A stretch of DNA of 64,000 bases from Bordetella sp. BOR01 (GCF_019218885.1 NZ_JAHUWT010000001.1:1550001-1614000), one strand, 5' to 3'; shown: positions 27,627-37,860, numbered from the stretch's first letter. Numbers and translations: made by a program. Notes: a model not told the origin generated them from the sequence alone.

Positions 27627-29255
27627 ATGAAAACCTTCGACTGGAACAACCCTTATCCTTCGTTCCGGATTCCGCTGTTCGCCCGCAATGTGGTGTCCAC
27701 CTCGCATCCCCTGGCCGCGCAGGCGGGCCTGCGCATGATGCTCAAGGGCGGCAATGCGGTTGATGCGGCTATTGCCGCGGCCGCCACCATCGTGCTGGTC
27801 GAACCGGTATCCTGCGGCCTGGGTGGCGATTGTTTCGCCATCGTCTGGGACGGCAAGGAATTGCACGGCCTGAATTCCTCGGGCGTGGCCCCGGCCGCCT
27901 GGAATGTCGAATATTTCAAGCGCAAGTACGGCACCGGGCCCGATGGCCTGGCCAAGCAGCCCAAGCGTGGCTGGGACGCGGCCACCGTGCCGGGCGTGGT
28001 GGCCGGCTGGGCGGCGCTGCACGAGAAACTGGGCAAGCTGCCGTTTGCCGACCTGTTCGAGCCCGCCATCGAAATCGCCGAGCGCGGCTATGCCGTGCCC
28101 CCGGTGGTGGCGCACAAGTGGGCCGCGGCCGCGCAAGAATTGCACGACCAGCCGGGCTATGCCCAGGCCTTCCTGCCCAATGGCCGCGCGCCGACGCCGG
28201 GCGAGCACTTCCGCATTCCCGATGCGGCCTATACGCTGCGTCGCATCGCCGAAAGCCGCGGCCGCGACTTCTACGAAGGCGAATTGGCCGAGAAAATCGC
28301 CGCTTTCAGCAAGGAATGCGGCGGCGCCATGACGCTGGATGACCTGCGCGGCTACCGGCCCGAGTGGGTCAAGCCCATCTCCAAGTCGTATCGCGGCTAC
28401 GAATTGCACGAAATCCCGCCCAACGGGCAGGGCATCGCCGCGCTGATGGCGCTGGGCATGTGCGAACACTTCGACCTGGCCAACATGCCGGTCGATTCGG
28501 TGCAATCGCAGCATGTGCAGATCGAGGCCATGAAGCTGGCCTTTGCCGACCTGTACCGCTACGTGTCCGACCCGCGCACCATGGACGTCACGCCGCAGCA
28601 GATGCTGTCCGACGCCTATCTTGAAAGCCGCGCCAAGCTGATCCGACTGGATCGCGCCACGCAGTTCGAGGCCGGCCGCCCGCACGCAGGCGGCACCATC
28701 TACCTGAGCGCGGCCGACGAAAACGGCATGATGATCTCGTTCATCCAGTCCAACTACATGGGTTTCGGCTCGGGCGTTGTGGTGCCGGGTACCGGGATCA
28801 GCATGCAGAACCGCGGCGTGGGCTTCTCGATGGACCCCAAGTCGCCCAACGTGGTCGATGGCGGCAAGCGGCCGTTCCACACCATCATTCCGGGCTTCCT
28901 GACGCGCGGCGGCAAGCCCGTCATGAGCTTCGGCGTCATGGGGGGCGACATGCAGCCGCAGGGCCATCTGCAAACTGTCGTGCGCATGCTCGACTACAAC
29001 CAGCAGCCCCAGGCGGCTTGCTGCGCGCCGCGCTGGAAGGTCAACCGCGACTTCACGCTGGATATCGAATCCACCATGAGCCGCGCCACGGTAGACGGCC
29101 TGCGCGCGCTCGGGCATTCCATGAAGTCGGTGGACGACCCCTATATGGACTTCGGCGCCGGGCAGTTCATCTGGCGCTTGCATGAAAGCGACAACGAACA
29201 CGGCTATGTCGCCGCCAGCGACGGCCGCCGCGACGGCCAGGCAGTTGGTTTCTAG
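27627..29255 (+). CDS. Gamma-glutamyltransferase family protein
   Basis: This 542-residue Ntn-hydrolase precursor matches the gamma-glutamyltranspeptidase family. The N-terminal part carries GGNAVDAAIAAAATIVLVEP and GLGGDCFAIVWDG. The predicted self-cleavage site is before Thr357 (AGG/TIYLSAADENG), which becomes the nucleophile of the small subunit, and FGSGVVVPGTGI follows. These enzymes split gamma-glutamyl bonds, for example in glutathione, or transfer the glutamyl group. There is no clear signal peptide, so it is probably cytoplasmic, unlike E. coli Ggt. It heads an operon with a Gsi-like ABC importer. A cephalosporin-acylase-like activity cannot be excluded. Confidence 0.93.
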   Translation: MKTFDWNNPYPSFRIPLFARNVVSTSHPLAAQAGLRMMLKGGNAVDAAIAAAATIVLVEPVSCGLGGDCFAIVWDGKELHGLNSSGVAPAAWNVEYFKRKYGTGPDGLAKQPKRGWDAATVPGVVAGWAALHEKLGKLPFADLFEPAIEIAERGYAVPPVVAHKWAAAAQELHDQPGYAQAFLPNGRAPTPGEHFRIPDAAYTLRRIAESRGRDFYEGELAEKIAAFSKECGGAMTLDDLRGYRPEWVKPISKSYRGYELHEIPPNGQGIAALMALGMCEHFDLANMPVDSVQSQHVQIEAMKLAFADLYRYVSDPRTMDVTPQQMLSDAYLESRAKLIRLDRATQFEAGRPHAGGTIYLSAADENGMMISFIQSNYMGFGSGVVVPGTGISMQNRGVGFSMDPKSPNVVDGGKRPFHTIIPGFLTRGGKPVMSFGVMGGDMQPQGHLQTVVRMLDYNQQPQAACCAPRWKVNRDFTLDIESTMSRATVDGLRALGHSMKSVDDPYMDFGAGQFIWRLHESDNEHGYVAASDGRRDGQAVGF

Positions 29256-29275
29256 GCCGAACCATGGCATGCTGG

Positions 29276-29302
29276 ACCGGCGCCAGGGCTCCTGGCGCCG
29301 GT
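29276..29302 (+). terminator. Strong hairpin between the ggt and substrate-binding protein genes
   Basis: ACCGGCGCCAGG (29276-29287) and CCTGGCGCCGGT (29291-29302) form a perfect 12-bp stem with a 3-nt loop, without a T-run. It probably stabilises or partly ends the ggt transcript, allowing different levels of ggt and the downstream importer. Confidence 0.5.
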
Positions 29303-29338
29303 TCGATGCCCACAACACTAATACAAGGGAAAACACCT

Positions 29339-30853
29339 ATGAAGCTCACGCACTTCAAGCTGGGGTTGTGCGCCGCGCTGCTGGCGGCGGCCTCGGGGGC
29401 GGCGGTGGCGCAGGAATTGCGCATCGGCCTGCAAGAAGACCCCGACGTCCTCGACCCGCATCGTGCCCGCACTTATGTCGGCCGCATTGTCTTCACCTCG
29501 CTGTGCGACAAGCTGGTCGACGTCAACGAGAAACTTCAGTTCGTGCCGCAGCTGGCCCAGTCGTGGTCGTGGAACGACGACAATACCGTGCTGACCTTCA
29601 AGCTGCGCACCGATGCCATGTTCCATGATGGCAGCAAGTTCGACGCGGCGGCCGCCAAGGCCAACCTCGAACGCGCCATGACGCTGCAAGACAGCATGCG
29701 CAAGGGTGAGCTCGCCTCGGTGGCCAAGATCGACGCGCCGGATGCGCAAACCCTGGTGCTGACCCTGAAACAGCCCGACGCCACCTTGCTGGCTGCGCTG
29801 TCCGACCGCGCCGGCATGATGCTGTCGCCCAAGATCTTCGGCGACGACACTGCCGCGGTGGGGCGCAACCCCGTGTGTTCCGGCCCCTACAAGTTCGTGC
29901 AGCGGGTGCAGAACGACCGCATCGTGCTCGACAAGTTCGACCAGTACTACGACGCCAAGAATTATGCCTTCAAGCGCGTGACCTTCCTGCCGATCCCCGA
30001 CACCACGGTGCGCTTGTCGAACCTGCGCGCCGGCGGCCTGGATATCCTCGAGCGCATGAACCCGTCCGATGCCCAGCAGGTCAAGAGCGACGCCAGCCTG
30101 CAATTCGCCACGGTCTCGGGCCTGGGCTACCAGCAGTTCTACTTCAACCTGGCCAACGGCAAGCGCGCCGAGACCAACCCGTTCAAAGACGAGCGCGTGC
30201 GCCGGGCGTTCGAGCTGACCCTGGACCGCAACATCATCAACGAAGTGGTCGGCGGCGGTATCTTCGATCCGGCCAACCAGCCGTTCCCGCCCGCGAGCCC
30301 CTACCACAGCGACAAGTTCCCCATGCCCGCGCGCGATATCGCCAAGGCCAAGGCGCTGCTGAAAGAAGCCGGCATGGAGCAGGTCAAGGCCGAACTGGCC
30401 TTCGGCAACAACACCACGACCTCGGCCATTGCCGAGATGGTGCAGGCCATGTCGGCCGAAGCCGGATTCCAGCTCAGCCTGCGGCCCACCGAATATGCCG
30501 CACTGCTCAATGAAGCGCAAAGCGGCAATTTCGAGTTGCTGATGCGCGGGTGGTCGGGCCGGGTCGACCCGGACGGCAATATCTACCAGTTCGTCACCTG
30601 CAAGGGCGCCCTCAACGACGGCCGCTACTGCAACCCCGAAGTCGACAAGCTGCTGGCCGAGGCCCGTACCGTGCCCGACGAGGCCAAGCGCAAGGCCATC
30701 TACGACAAGGCGCAGGCAATCCTGCAAGAAGATGCCCAGGCGGTGTATATCTATTACCAACCCTGGCCTTTCGTGCTGGCCAAGAAGGTCACGGGCTTCA
30801 AGCCCTATCCCGACGGCATGATCCGCCTCAAGGGCGTGGCATTCGCCCAATAG
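29339..30853 (+). CDS. ABC importer periplasmic binding protein (family 5, GsiB/DppA-like)
   Basis: This 504-residue extracytoplasmic binding protein has a Sec signal peptide ending near AAVA/QELRIG (residue 24). The solute-binding family 5 fold follows, recognisable by LRIGLQEDPDVLDPHRARTYVGR, a central SGPYKFVQ and a C-terminal QEDAQAVYIYYQPW. The family carries di/oligopeptides, glutathione or opines. The ATG at 29339 has AAGGGA upstream. With gamma-glutamyltransferase in front and a fused Gsi-type ATPase behind, glutathione or gamma-glutamyl peptides are the best-supported ligand guess. Confidence 0.93.
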   Translation: MKLTHFKLGLCAALLAAASGAAVAQELRIGLQEDPDVLDPHRARTYVGRIVFTSLCDKLVDVNEKLQFVPQLAQSWSWNDDNTVLTFKLRTDAMFHDGSKFDAAAAKANLERAMTLQDSMRKGELASVAKIDAPDAQTLVLTLKQPDATLLAALSDRAGMMLSPKIFGDDTAAVGRNPVCSGPYKFVQRVQNDRIVLDKFDQYYDAKNYAFKRVTFLPIPDTTVRLSNLRAGGLDILERMNPSDAQQVKSDASLQFATVSGLGYQQFYFNLANGKRAETNPFKDERVRRAFELTLDRNIINEVVGGGIFDPANQPFPPASPYHSDKFPMPARDIAKAKALLKEAGMEQVKAELAFGNNTTTSAIAEMVQAMSAEAGFQLSLRPTEYAALLNEAQSGNFELLMRGWSGRVDPDGNIYQFVTCKGALNDGRYCNPEVDKLLAEARTVPDEAKRKAIYDKAQAILQEDAQAVYIYYQPWPFVLAKKVTGFKPYPDGMIRLKGVAFAQ

Positions 30854-30882
30854 CGGGCAGGGGTTGACGCGCGCCTGACCGC

Positions 30883-30908
30883 CGGGCCGTGCCGCAATGC
30901 ACGGCCCG
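30883..30908 (+). terminator. Intercistronic hairpin after the binding-protein gene
   Basis: CGGGCCGTGC (30883-30892) and GCACGGCCCG (30899-30908) form a perfect 10-bp stem with a 6-nt loop. Such structures after binding-protein genes commonly protect the upstream message, so that binding protein exceeds permease. No T-run follows, so full termination is unlikely. Confidence 0.5.
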
Positions 30909-30956
30909 CGCACTTGGCGCCTTGTCGTCTGCAACCCAGCGTTTCAGGTTCCACCT

Positions 30957-31901
30957 ATGTTCAAAATTATCTTGCGCCGCGTGCTGGTGGCGATCCCGAC
31001 CCTGATCCTGGTGTCGCTGATCGTCTTCATGCTGCAGAAAATCCTGCCCGGAGACCCGGTGCTGACGATGGCAGGAGAAGAGCGCGACCCCGCCGTGCTC
31101 GATTACCTGCGCGACAAGTACCACTTGAACGATCCCTTGCCCGTGCAGTACGGCGCCTGGGTGATGCAGGTGCTGCAGGGCGACCTGGGCAAATCCCTGC
31201 GCACCGACGTGCCGGTCACCCAGCTGATCGCCCAGAAACTGCCCGTGACGCTGCAACTGGCCGCCATGGCCATGTTCTTCGCCCTGATCGTGGGGGTGCC
31301 CATGGGCATCGTGGCGGCGGTGCGCAAGGGCACCGCCACCGAAATGGGTGCCAACGTGGCGGCCCTGTCGGGCATGTCCATCCCCAACTTCTGGCTGGGC
31401 ATCCTGCTCATCATGCTGGTGTCGGTGAAATGGCGGCTGCTGCCGGCCTCCGGCTATGTGTCGCCATTCGACGATTTCTGGCTGTCGATGAAAACCATGC
31501 TGATGCCGGCGCTGGTGCTATCCACCGCCATCGCGGCCTACCTGATGCGGCATACGCGTTCGGCCATGCTCGAGGCCCTTAGCGCCGACTACGTGCGCAC
31601 CGCCCGTGCCAAGGGCGTGTCGCCTCGTCGCGTGGTGTTGCGCCATGCGCTGCGCAACGCGCTGATGCCCATCGTGACCCTGGTCACGCTGCTGTTCGGC
31701 GAATTGCTGGCTGGCGCCGTCCTGACCGAGCAGGTGTTCACCATTCCGGGCTTTGGCAAGCTGATCGTCGATGCGGTCTTCACGCGCGACTACGCCGTGG
31801 TGCAGGGCGTGGTGCTGTGCGTGGCCGTCGGCTTCATCATCATGAACCTGCTGGCCGATATCCTGTATATCCTGGTCAATCCTCGCTTGAGGCACGCATG
31901 A
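30957..31901 (+). CDS. ABC importer permease, DppB/GsiC type
   Basis: This 314-residue inner-membrane permease has six predicted membrane helices, the N-terminal pattern [21 protein letters not shown] and the EAA loop [21 protein letters not shown] (about 210-230) that docks on the ATPase. It forms the translocation path with the next gene product. Its stop overlaps the downstream start (ATGA), showing translational coupling. Confidence 0.95.
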   Translation: MFKIILRRVLVAIPTLILVSLIVFMLQKILPGDPVLTMAGEERDPAVLDYLRDKYHLNDPLPVQYGAWVMQVLQGDLGKSLRTDVPVTQLIAQKLPVTLQLAAMAMFFALIVGVPMGIVAAVRKGTATEMGANVAALSGMSIPNFWLGILLIMLVSVKWRLLPASGYVSPFDDFWLSMKTMLMPALVLSTAIAAYLMRHTRSAMLEALSADYVRTARAKGVSPRRVVLRHALRNALMPIVTLVTLLFGELLAGAVLTEQVFTIPGFGKLIVDAVFTRDYAVVQGVVLCVAVGFIIMNLLADILYILVNPRLRHA

Positions 31902-32782
31902 GCGCACATACTGCCACGGCCGCCGCCGCCGCCGTCACGCCGCCCCGCAGCCGCAACCGCGCCTGGGGAAAATTCAAACGCAACCGCGTCGCGCTGCTGG
32001 GTGCCTTCATTGTGCTGGCGGTCGTGCTGCTGGCGCTGCTCGCGCCATTGCTGGCCACGCACGACCCGCTGCAAACCAGCTTCATGTCCATCCGCAAAGC
32101 GCCGTCGGCCACCTTCTGGCTTGGCTCGGACGAACTGGGCCGCGACATCTACAGCCGCATGCTGTATGGCGCCCGCGCCTCGCTGATGGCCGGCCTGGTG
32201 TCGGTGCTGATCGCACTGATCGTCGGCGTGCCGTTCGGCCTGGTGTCGGGCTATTTCGGCGGCTGGATCGACAGCGTGGTGTCGCGCTGCACCGAGGCGC
32301 TGCTGGCCATTCCGTTCCTGATCCTGGCCATCGCGCTGGCCGCCTTCCTGGGCCCCAGCCTGACCAACGCCATGATTGCCATCGGCGTATCGGCCGCGCC
32401 CAAGTTCATCCGGCTGGCGCGCGGGCAGGTGCTGGCGGTAAAGAACGAAGACTACGTGCAAAGCTCGCGCGCGCTGGGGGCCTCGGATACCCGCATCATC
32501 GCGCGCCATATCCTGCCCAACATCATGCCGCCGCTGATCGTGCAGGCCACCATCACGATTGCCACCGCCATCATTGCCGAGGCCAGCCTGTCGTTCCTGG
32601 GCCTGGGCCTGCAGCCGCCCAATCCGTCTTGGGGTTCGATGCTGAACACTGCCAAGAATTTCATGACGCAAGCGCCCTGGATGTCGATCTTCCCGGGCTC
32701 GGCGATCTTCCTGGCGGTGCTGGGCTTCAACCTGCTGGGCGACGGCCTGCGCGACGCGCTCGACCCGAGGCAAGAGAAGTGA
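31898..32782 (+). CDS. ABC importer permease, DppC/GsiD type
   Basis: This 294-residue permease has the OppC-type N-terminal segment ([21 protein letters not shown]), HPLGTD-like motif [21 protein letters not shown], six helices in total, and the EAA loop [19 protein letters not shown]. It heterodimerises with the DppB-type protein. The Ala-rich N-terminus (about 1-25) is cytoplasmic. Its stop overlaps the GTG of the ATPase gene by four bases. Confidence 0.95.
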   Translation: MSAHTATAAAAAVTPPRSRNRAWGKFKRNRVALLGAFIVLAVVLLALLAPLLATHDPLQTSFMSIRKAPSATFWLGSDELGRDIYSRMLYGARASLMAGLVSVLIALIVGVPFGLVSGYFGGWIDSVVSRCTEALLAIPFLILAIALAAFLGPSLTNAMIAIGVSAAPKFIRLARGQVLAVKNEDYVQSSRALGASDTRIIARHILPNIMPPLIVQATITIATAIIAEASLSFLGLGLQPPNPSWGSMLNTAKNFMTQAPWMSIFPGSAIFLAVLGFNLLGDGLRDALDPRQEK

Positions 32783-34668
32783 ACACGATGACAAGCATGG
32801 ATGCCAAAAGGGTGGTGCAGGTCGAAGGCCTGACCGTCAATTTCAAGACGCCCGACCGAGTGGTCGAGGCAGTGCGCGACGTATCGTTCCACGTCGACCG
32901 CGGCGAGACGCTGGCCATCGTGGGCGAGTCCGGCTCGGGCAAGTCGGTCACGTCGCTGGCGCTGATGCGGCTGGTCGAGTATGGCGGCGGCCGCATCGTG
33001 GGCGGCGACATGCGGCTGCGGCGGCGCAACGGCGATGTCCTGGACCTGGGCCGGGCAGGTGAGTCGGTGCTGCAGCGCGTGCGGGGCGCCGACGTGGCCA
33101 TGATCTTCCAAGAGCCCATGACCTCGCTCAACCCCAGCTTCACGGCGGGTTCGCAGATTGCCGAGGCGCTGCAACTGCACCAGGGGCTGGACGCGTCGGC
33201 GGCACGCGCGGAAACCCTGCGCATGCTCGAGCGCGTGCGCATTCCCGAGGCGGGCGCCATCCTGGACCGCTACCCGCACCAGTTGTCGGGCGGCATGCGC
33301 CAGCGCGTCATGATCGCCATGGCGCTGTCGTGCAAGCCGCAACTGCTGATCGCCGACGAGCCCACCACCGCGCTGGATGTCACCATCCAGGCGCAGATCC
33401 TGCAGCTGATCCGCCAGTTGCAGGAAGAAATGGACATGGGCGTGATCTTCATCACGCACGACATGGGCGTGGTGGCCGAAGTGGCCGACCGGGTGCTGGT
33501 CATGTACCGTGGCGACAAGGTCGAAGAGGGCGGTTCCGACGATATCTTCGCCTCGCCGCGGCATGCCTATACCCAAGCGCTGCTGTCGGCAGTGCCGCGC
33601 CTGGGCGCCATGCGTGGCACCGACGAGCCTGCGCCGTTCCCGCTGCTGCGCGTGGACGAGGCCGCGGCCGGTGCCCGGCCCGACCCCGTGCCGGCCGGTC
33701 CCGCCAGCACGGTGCGCCGCGAGGGCGGGCCGGTGCTGCGCGTCAAAGACCTGGTCACCCGTTTCGATATCTCGGGCGGCATCCTGGGCCGCGTGCACAG
33801 GCGCGTGCATGCGGTCGAGCGGGTCAGCTTCGATCTTTATCCCGGCGAGACTCTGGCCCTGGTGGGCGAATCGGGCTGCGGCAAGACCACGACCGGCCGT
33901 TCGCTGCTGCAGCTGGTCAAGAGCCAGGGCGGTCGCATCGAATTCGACGGCCAGGACATCGGCACGCTGCGCGGCTCGGCCATGCAGTCGCTGCGGCGCC
34001 ATATCCAGTTCATTTTCCAGGATCCGTTCGCTTCGCTCGACCCTCGCATGACGGTCGGCTATTCCATCATGGAGCCGCTGCTGATCCACGGCGTGGCCAA
34101 GGGCAAGGCTGCCCAGGAACGCGTGCGGTGGCTGATGGACAAGTGCGGCCTGGTTCCCGACATGATCGACCGCTATCCGCACGAATTCTCGGGCGGACAG
34201 CGCCAGCGCATCTGCATCGCGCGGGCATTGGCACTCAACCCCAAGGTCATCGTGGCCGACGAATCGGTCTCGGCGCTGGATGTCTCTATCCAGGCGCAGA
34301 TCGTGAACCTGCTGCTCGACCTGCAGCGCGAGCTGGGCGTGTCGCTGCTGTTCATCTCGCACGACATGGCGGTGGTCGAACGTATCAGCCACCGGGTGGC
34401 GGTGATGTACCTGGGGCAGATCGTCGAAATCGGCCCGCGCCGCGCCATCTTCGAAAACCCCCAGCATCCGTACACGCGCAAGCTGATGGACGCCGTACCG
34501 ATCGCCGACCCCCAGCGCCGCCACCGCAAGCGTTCGCTATTGGTCGACGAAATTCCCAGCCCGGTGCGCAACGTGGGCGACGAGCCAGTGGTGGCGCCCT
34601 TGGTGGAAGTGGCGGACGGCCATTATGTGGCGCGCCATGCCGTGGGGGTTTATGCGCAGGCGGCGTGA
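32779..34668 (+). CDS. Fused double-ATPase of a peptide/glutathione ABC importer (GsiA-like)
   Basis: This 629-residue protein joins two complete ABC ATPase domains that are separate proteins (DppD and DppF) in many importers. Domain 1 has Walker A GESGSGKS (about 49-56) and signature LSGGMRQRV. Domain 2 has Walker [10 protein letters not shown] (about 363-371) and signature FSGGQRQRI. Each domain ends with an oligopeptide-transporter extension. E. coli GsiA has the same fused layout. The GTG at 32779 overlaps the permease stop; ATGs at 32788 and 32797 are alternative starts. No transporter gene follows. Confidence 0.93.
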   Translation: MNTMTSMDAKRVVQVEGLTVNFKTPDRVVEAVRDVSFHVDRGETLAIVGESGSGKSVTSLALMRLVEYGGGRIVGGDMRLRRRNGDVLDLGRAGESVLQRVRGADVAMIFQEPMTSLNPSFTAGSQIAEALQLHQGLDASAARAETLRMLERVRIPEAGAILDRYPHQLSGGMRQRVMIAMALSCKPQLLIADEPTTALDVTIQAQILQLIRQLQEEMDMGVIFITHDMGVVAEVADRVLVMYRGDKVEEGGSDDIFASPRHAYTQALLSAVPRLGAMRGTDEPAPFPLLRVDEAAAGARPDPVPAGPASTVRREGGPVLRVKDLVTRFDISGGILGRVHRRVHAVERVSFDLYPGETLALVGESGCGKTTTGRSLLQLVKSQGGRIEFDGQDIGTLRGSAMQSLRRHIQFIFQDPFASLDPRMTVGYSIMEPLLIHGVAKGKAAQERVRWLMDKCGLVPDMIDRYPHEFSGGQRQRICIARALALNPKVIVADESVSALDVSIQAQIVNLLLDLQRELGVSLLFISHDMAVVERISHRVAVMYLGQIVEIGPRRAIFENPQHPYTRKLMDAVPIADPQRRHRKRSLLVDEIPSPVRNVGDEPVVAPLVEVADGHYVARHAVGVYAQAA

Positions 34669-34710
34669 ATCCGGCATGTCCCGGCGGTGCAGCGTATTGC
34701 TCTCTGGCTT

Positions 34711-35361
34711 TCAGCGCCGTTCCAGCGCCAGTTTCAATCCGAACGCCAGGAACACGGTGCCGGTCAAGCCGTCCAGCGAACGCAATACGGTCGGGTGTTG
34801 CAGCCAGCGTGACAGGGGCCGGGTGGCCGCGACCAGCATGGCGAACCACAGCACCCCCATCAGGGCATGCAGGCCGGCCAGCAGCAGGCTGAAGCCCAGC
34901 ACGCTGACGCCGGCCGGGATGAATTGCGGCAGGAATGTCACGTAGAACACGCCCACCTTGGGGTTCAGGACATTGGTCAGGCAGCCGCGCGCAAACCATT
35001 GGGCGCCCGTGCCTGATACGGGGGCCGCGAGTCCGGCGGCACGGGCCCGCACGTCGCCGCCGCCATGGCGGCGCAGGGTGCGCCACAGCAGCTTGATACC
35101 CAGGTAGAACAAATACGCCGCACCGCAGATGCGCAGGACATCGTAGGCCGTCTGCGAGGCCGCCAGCAGCGACCCCAGCCCCAGGGCCACCACCACGCCC
35201 CAGACTAGGCAGCCGGCACAGATGCCCAGCCCGGCCAGCAAGGCGCGCCGGCCGCCTTCCACTGCCGAGGTGCGCAGCACCAGCGCGGTATCCAGGCCCG
35301 GGGTCAGGGTAAGAATGCCTGCGGCAACGCAGAAGGCGAGCAGGGCGGCGGTGGGCGTCAT
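34711..35361 (-). CDS. LysE/RhtB-family amino-acid exporter
   Basis: This 216-residue inner-membrane protein has about six hydrophobic segments and the family pattern LTPGLDTALVLRTSAVEGGRRALLAGLGICAG near the N-terminus, followed by YLGIKLLWR and NVLNPKVGVFYVTFLPQF. RhtB proteins export homoserine, threonine, lysine or related metabolites. I chose the ATG at 35361 (MTPTAALLAF), which fits family starts. An in-frame upstream extension lacks family sequence. It is divergent from yaeQ. Substrate is not predictable. Confidence 0.92.
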   Translation of the reverse strand: MTPTAALLAFCVAAGILTLTPGLDTALVLRTSAVEGGRRALLAGLGICAGCLVWGVVVALGLGSLLAASQTAYDVLRICGAAYLFYLGIKLLWRTLRRHGGGDVRARAAGLAAPVSGTGAQWFARGCLTNVLNPKVGVFYVTFLPQFIPAGVSVLGFSLLLAGLHALMGVLWFAMLVAATRPLSRWLQHPTVLRSLDGLTGTVFLAFGLKLALERR

Positions 35362-35449
35362 GGCGGTCTCCGGCGGCAAGATGCCAGCATAACGCCTGCC
35401 GAGTATCATTACCGCTTTTTGCGGCTTCCCGCCGCCGGATCCTGCCCTC

Positions 35450-35986
35450 ATGGCCTTGCGCGCAACCATTTACAAAGCCGATCTGCATGTTGCCGATACC
35501 GATCGCCACTACTACGGCAGCCATGCGCTGACGGTGGCCCGGCATCCGTCGGAAACCGACGAACGCATGATGGTGCGCCTGCTTGCGTACGCCCTGCACG
35601 CGCAAGAGGGCCTGGCGTTCACCAAGGGCCTGAGCGACACCGATGAGCCCGACCTGTGGCTCAAGGACCTGACCGGCGCCATCGAGCTCTGGATCGAGGT
35701 CGGCCAGCCTGACGAACGCCGTATCCTGAAGGCATGCGGCCGCGCCGGGCAAGTGGTGGTGTATTGCTACGGCGGCCATGCCAGCACGATCTGGTGGGAA
35801 AGCGTGCGCGGCAAGCTGGCGCGCGCGCGCAACCTGCGGGTGGTGAACCTGCCTACCGGACAGGCGCGCGAACTGGGCCTGCTGGCCGAGCGCACCATGG
35901 ACATGCACGTCAACGTACAGGACGGCACGGCCTTTGTGTCGGCTGCCCTGGGCCAGGTGACGCTGGAACCCGAGGCCTGGCGCTGA
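35450..35986 (+). CDS. yaeQ: YaeQ family protein
   Basis: This 178-residue protein matches YaeQ across its length (KADLHVADTDRHYYGSHALTVARHPSETDERMMVRLLAYALHA near the start, and EPDLWLKDLTGAIELWIEVGQPDE in the middle). The YaeQ fold resembles PD-(D/E)xK nucleases. A biochemical role is not established; the E. coli gene was once reported as a high-copy suppressor linked to RfaH. The glutamate and aspartate residues in the central region fit the nuclease-like core. It converges with the MFS gene. Confidence 0.93.
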   Translation: MALRATIYKADLHVADTDRHYYGSHALTVARHPSETDERMMVRLLAYALHAQEGLAFTKGLSDTDEPDLWLKDLTGAIELWIEVGQPDERRILKACGRAGQVVVYCYGGHASTIWWESVRGKLARARNLRVVNLPTGQARELGLLAERTMDMHVNVQDGTAFVSAALGQVTLEPEAWR

Positions 35987-36007
35987 GCCGGCCGCGGCAG
36001 GCCCGGT

Positions 36008-37210
36008 TCAGGCCTTGGCCTTGGCCTTGTGCCAGGCAAGGCGCTGCCACAGCAGCAGCGCCAGCACCACGGCCACGATGGGGTACACCAACTGGTTGAT
36101 GGTGTCCCAGCCGCTGACTGTCAGCAGGCGGCCCGACGAGAACGACGCCACGGCCACCGAACCGAACACCAGGAAATCATTCAATGCCTGGGCGCGGGTA
36201 CGCTCTTCGGCACGATAGCAGTCGGTCAGCAAGGCGGTGGCGCCGATGAAACCGAAATTCCAGCCCAGGCCCAGCAATACCAGCATGCCCCAGAAATGGG
36301 CAATGCTCAGGCCCGACAGCGCCACGGCCGCCGCGCTGGCTGTCAGCAGCAGGCCCAGCCCCGTGATGCGTGCCTTGCCGAAGCGCTCGATCAGCCGGCC
36401 GGTGAAGAAGCTGGGCATGTACATGGCCAGCACATGCCACTGGATGCCCAGCGCTGCTTCGCCCACGGTGTGCCCGCATCCCACCATGGCAATGGGCGCG
36501 GCCGTCATCACCAGGCTCATCAGCCCGTACGACACCATGCCGGCCACCACGGCCACGATGAAACGCGGCTGGCGCGCGATCTGGCCCAGCGGCCGGCCGC
36601 TGCCATGCTGTGGGTCGGCCACCGCCACGGGCATCGGGCGCAGGCGGCTCAGCACGGCGATTGCCAGCAGCGCCAATACGGCCTGCGACAGGAAACTGCC
36701 GGCGAAAGGCGCCGCGGGCAGGGCATCGCGGGTCCAGATGACGGCTTGCGTGCCGATCACCGCGGCGAACAGGCCTGCGGTCATGATCCAGGATATGGCG
36801 CGCGCACGCCGCTCGGGCGCCACGCCATCGATGACGGCAAAGCGGTAGCTTTGCACATAAGAAGCGTAAAGCCCGGCCAGCGCGGTGCCCGCGCAGAACA
36901 GCAGGAACGAACTGACCCAGATGCCATAGGCGGCCACCACCCCGCCCAGCAGGCCCAATGTGGCACCCAGCAGGTAGCCGGCGCGGCGCCCGTGGCGCCG
37001 CATCAGCATGGCGGCCGGTATGGTGCCCAGCGCCAGCCCCAGGTGGAAGAGGCTGATGGGTACCGTGGTCAGCGCAGGTCGCGAGGCCAGCGCCTGGCCC
37101 ACCAGGCCGCCCAGCGAAATAATGATGGCCGGGCTGGCCCCGCCCAGGGCCTGGGCAACGCTCAGTATCTGGGCGTTGCGGCGGACGTGCGAGGCTTCGG
37201 TGGACGTCAT
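36008..37210 (-). CDS. Major facilitator superfamily transporter
   Basis: This 400-residue protein has about 12 predicted membrane helices in two halves. The loop between helices 2 and 3 carries MRRHGRRAGYLLG, a form of the MFS motif A, with a related GRLIERFGKARITGLG in the second half. Start at MTSTEASHVRR is chosen by normal MFS length; the frame is open upstream through ubiC but that is shadow. No substrate or regulator is evident. It is probably co-oriented with ubiC (84 nt upstream) by chance rather than function. Confidence 0.9.
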   Translation of the reverse strand: MTSTEASHVRRNAQILSVAQALGGASPAIIISLGGLVGQALASRPALTTVPISLFHLGLALGTIPAAMLMRRHGRRAGYLLGATLGLLGGVVAAYGIWVSSFLLFCAGTALAGLYASYVQSYRFAVIDGVAPERRARAISWIMTAGLFAAVIGTQAVIWTRDALPAAPFAGSFLSQAVLALLAIAVLSRLRPMPVAVADPQHGSGRPLGQIARQPRFIVAVVAGMVSYGLMSLVMTAAPIAMVGCGHTVGEAALGIQWHVLAMYMPSFFTGRLIERFGKARITGLGLLLTASAAAVALSGLSIAHFWGMLVLLGLGWNFGFIGATALLTDCYRAEERTRAQALNDFLVFGSVAVASFSSGRLLTVSGWDTINQLVYPIVAVVLALLLWQRLAWHKAKAKA

Positions 37211-37293
37211 GGCGAGCGGCGGGCGGCAAGGGAAGCGAGGATTATGCCCCGATTCCTGGGTTCTGGCCTGCTCACGCCGCCCGGGTGAGTGGT

Positions 37294-37860
37294 TCAGCGC
37301 GCCGGATGGCGTTCGATATGGGTCCAGAAGGCGGGCAGGAAGCATTCGGCCACCAGCAGCGGCTGCCCCAGGCGCCAGAAGGCCGAGCGGCGCGCCCACA
37401 ATGCACCGGCGGCCGGTTGGGCTTGCACGGCACGCGCCGTGGCATGAAAGGGCACGGGCCAGGCCAGGCGGCGGCAGGCAAAGGCCGAGCGTTCGATGCT
37501 GCGGTCGTGGTACAGCATGTCCGCCAGCGGGCGCGTGCGCAGCCGCCGCATCCCTTGCCAGGTGCCATGCGAGGCCGTCAGCGGCGTCAGGCTGCGTGCC
37601 ACCACGCTGTCCACGCCATCGACCGACATCAGGATCTCGCGTACCCACACCGGACTGGCCGGCGCGATTCCCATGCCGCGGGCCTCGTCGGCCAGCGCGC
37701 CCTGGGCATATTCACGCAGCACGCGCAGTTGCACCTTGCCCAGCTTGCGCAGGCCGGCAGTCAGGGCGCCGGGGCGCATCAGCCAATACTTGTGAGCGGT
37801 CGATAACGAAGGCGGAACGGCAGGCAGCCAGCCGGGCGCCAGGGGAGCAGGGACTTTCAT
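37294..37860 (-). CDS. ubiC: Chorismate lyase
   Basis: This 188-residue cytoplasmic enzyme converts chorismate to 4-hydroxybenzoate and pyruvate, the first committed step of ubiquinone synthesis. UbiC-like features include the N-terminal LMRPGALTAGLRKLG, the central WVREILMSVDGVDSVVARSLTP with the conserved Arg, the RPLADMLYHD segment, and a C-terminal acidic residue in VAECFLPAFW. Length is slightly above E. coli UbiC. No ubiA is adjacent. Confidence 0.88.
   Translation of the reverse strand: MKVPAPLAPGWLPAVPPSLSTAHKYWLMRPGALTAGLRKLGKVQLRVLREYAQGALADEARGMGIAPASPVWVREILMSVDGVDSVVARSLTPLTASHGTWQGMRRLRTRPLADMLYHDRSIERSAFACRRLAWPVPFHATARAVQAQPAAGALWARRSAFWRLGQPLLVAECFLPAFWTHIERHPAR

Noticed and set aside
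32452..34524. 690-codon minus-strand open frame opposite the fused ABC ATPase
   Set aside because: Shadow of a high-GC gene; no motif, no ribosome site, and the sense strand holds two complete ATPase domains.
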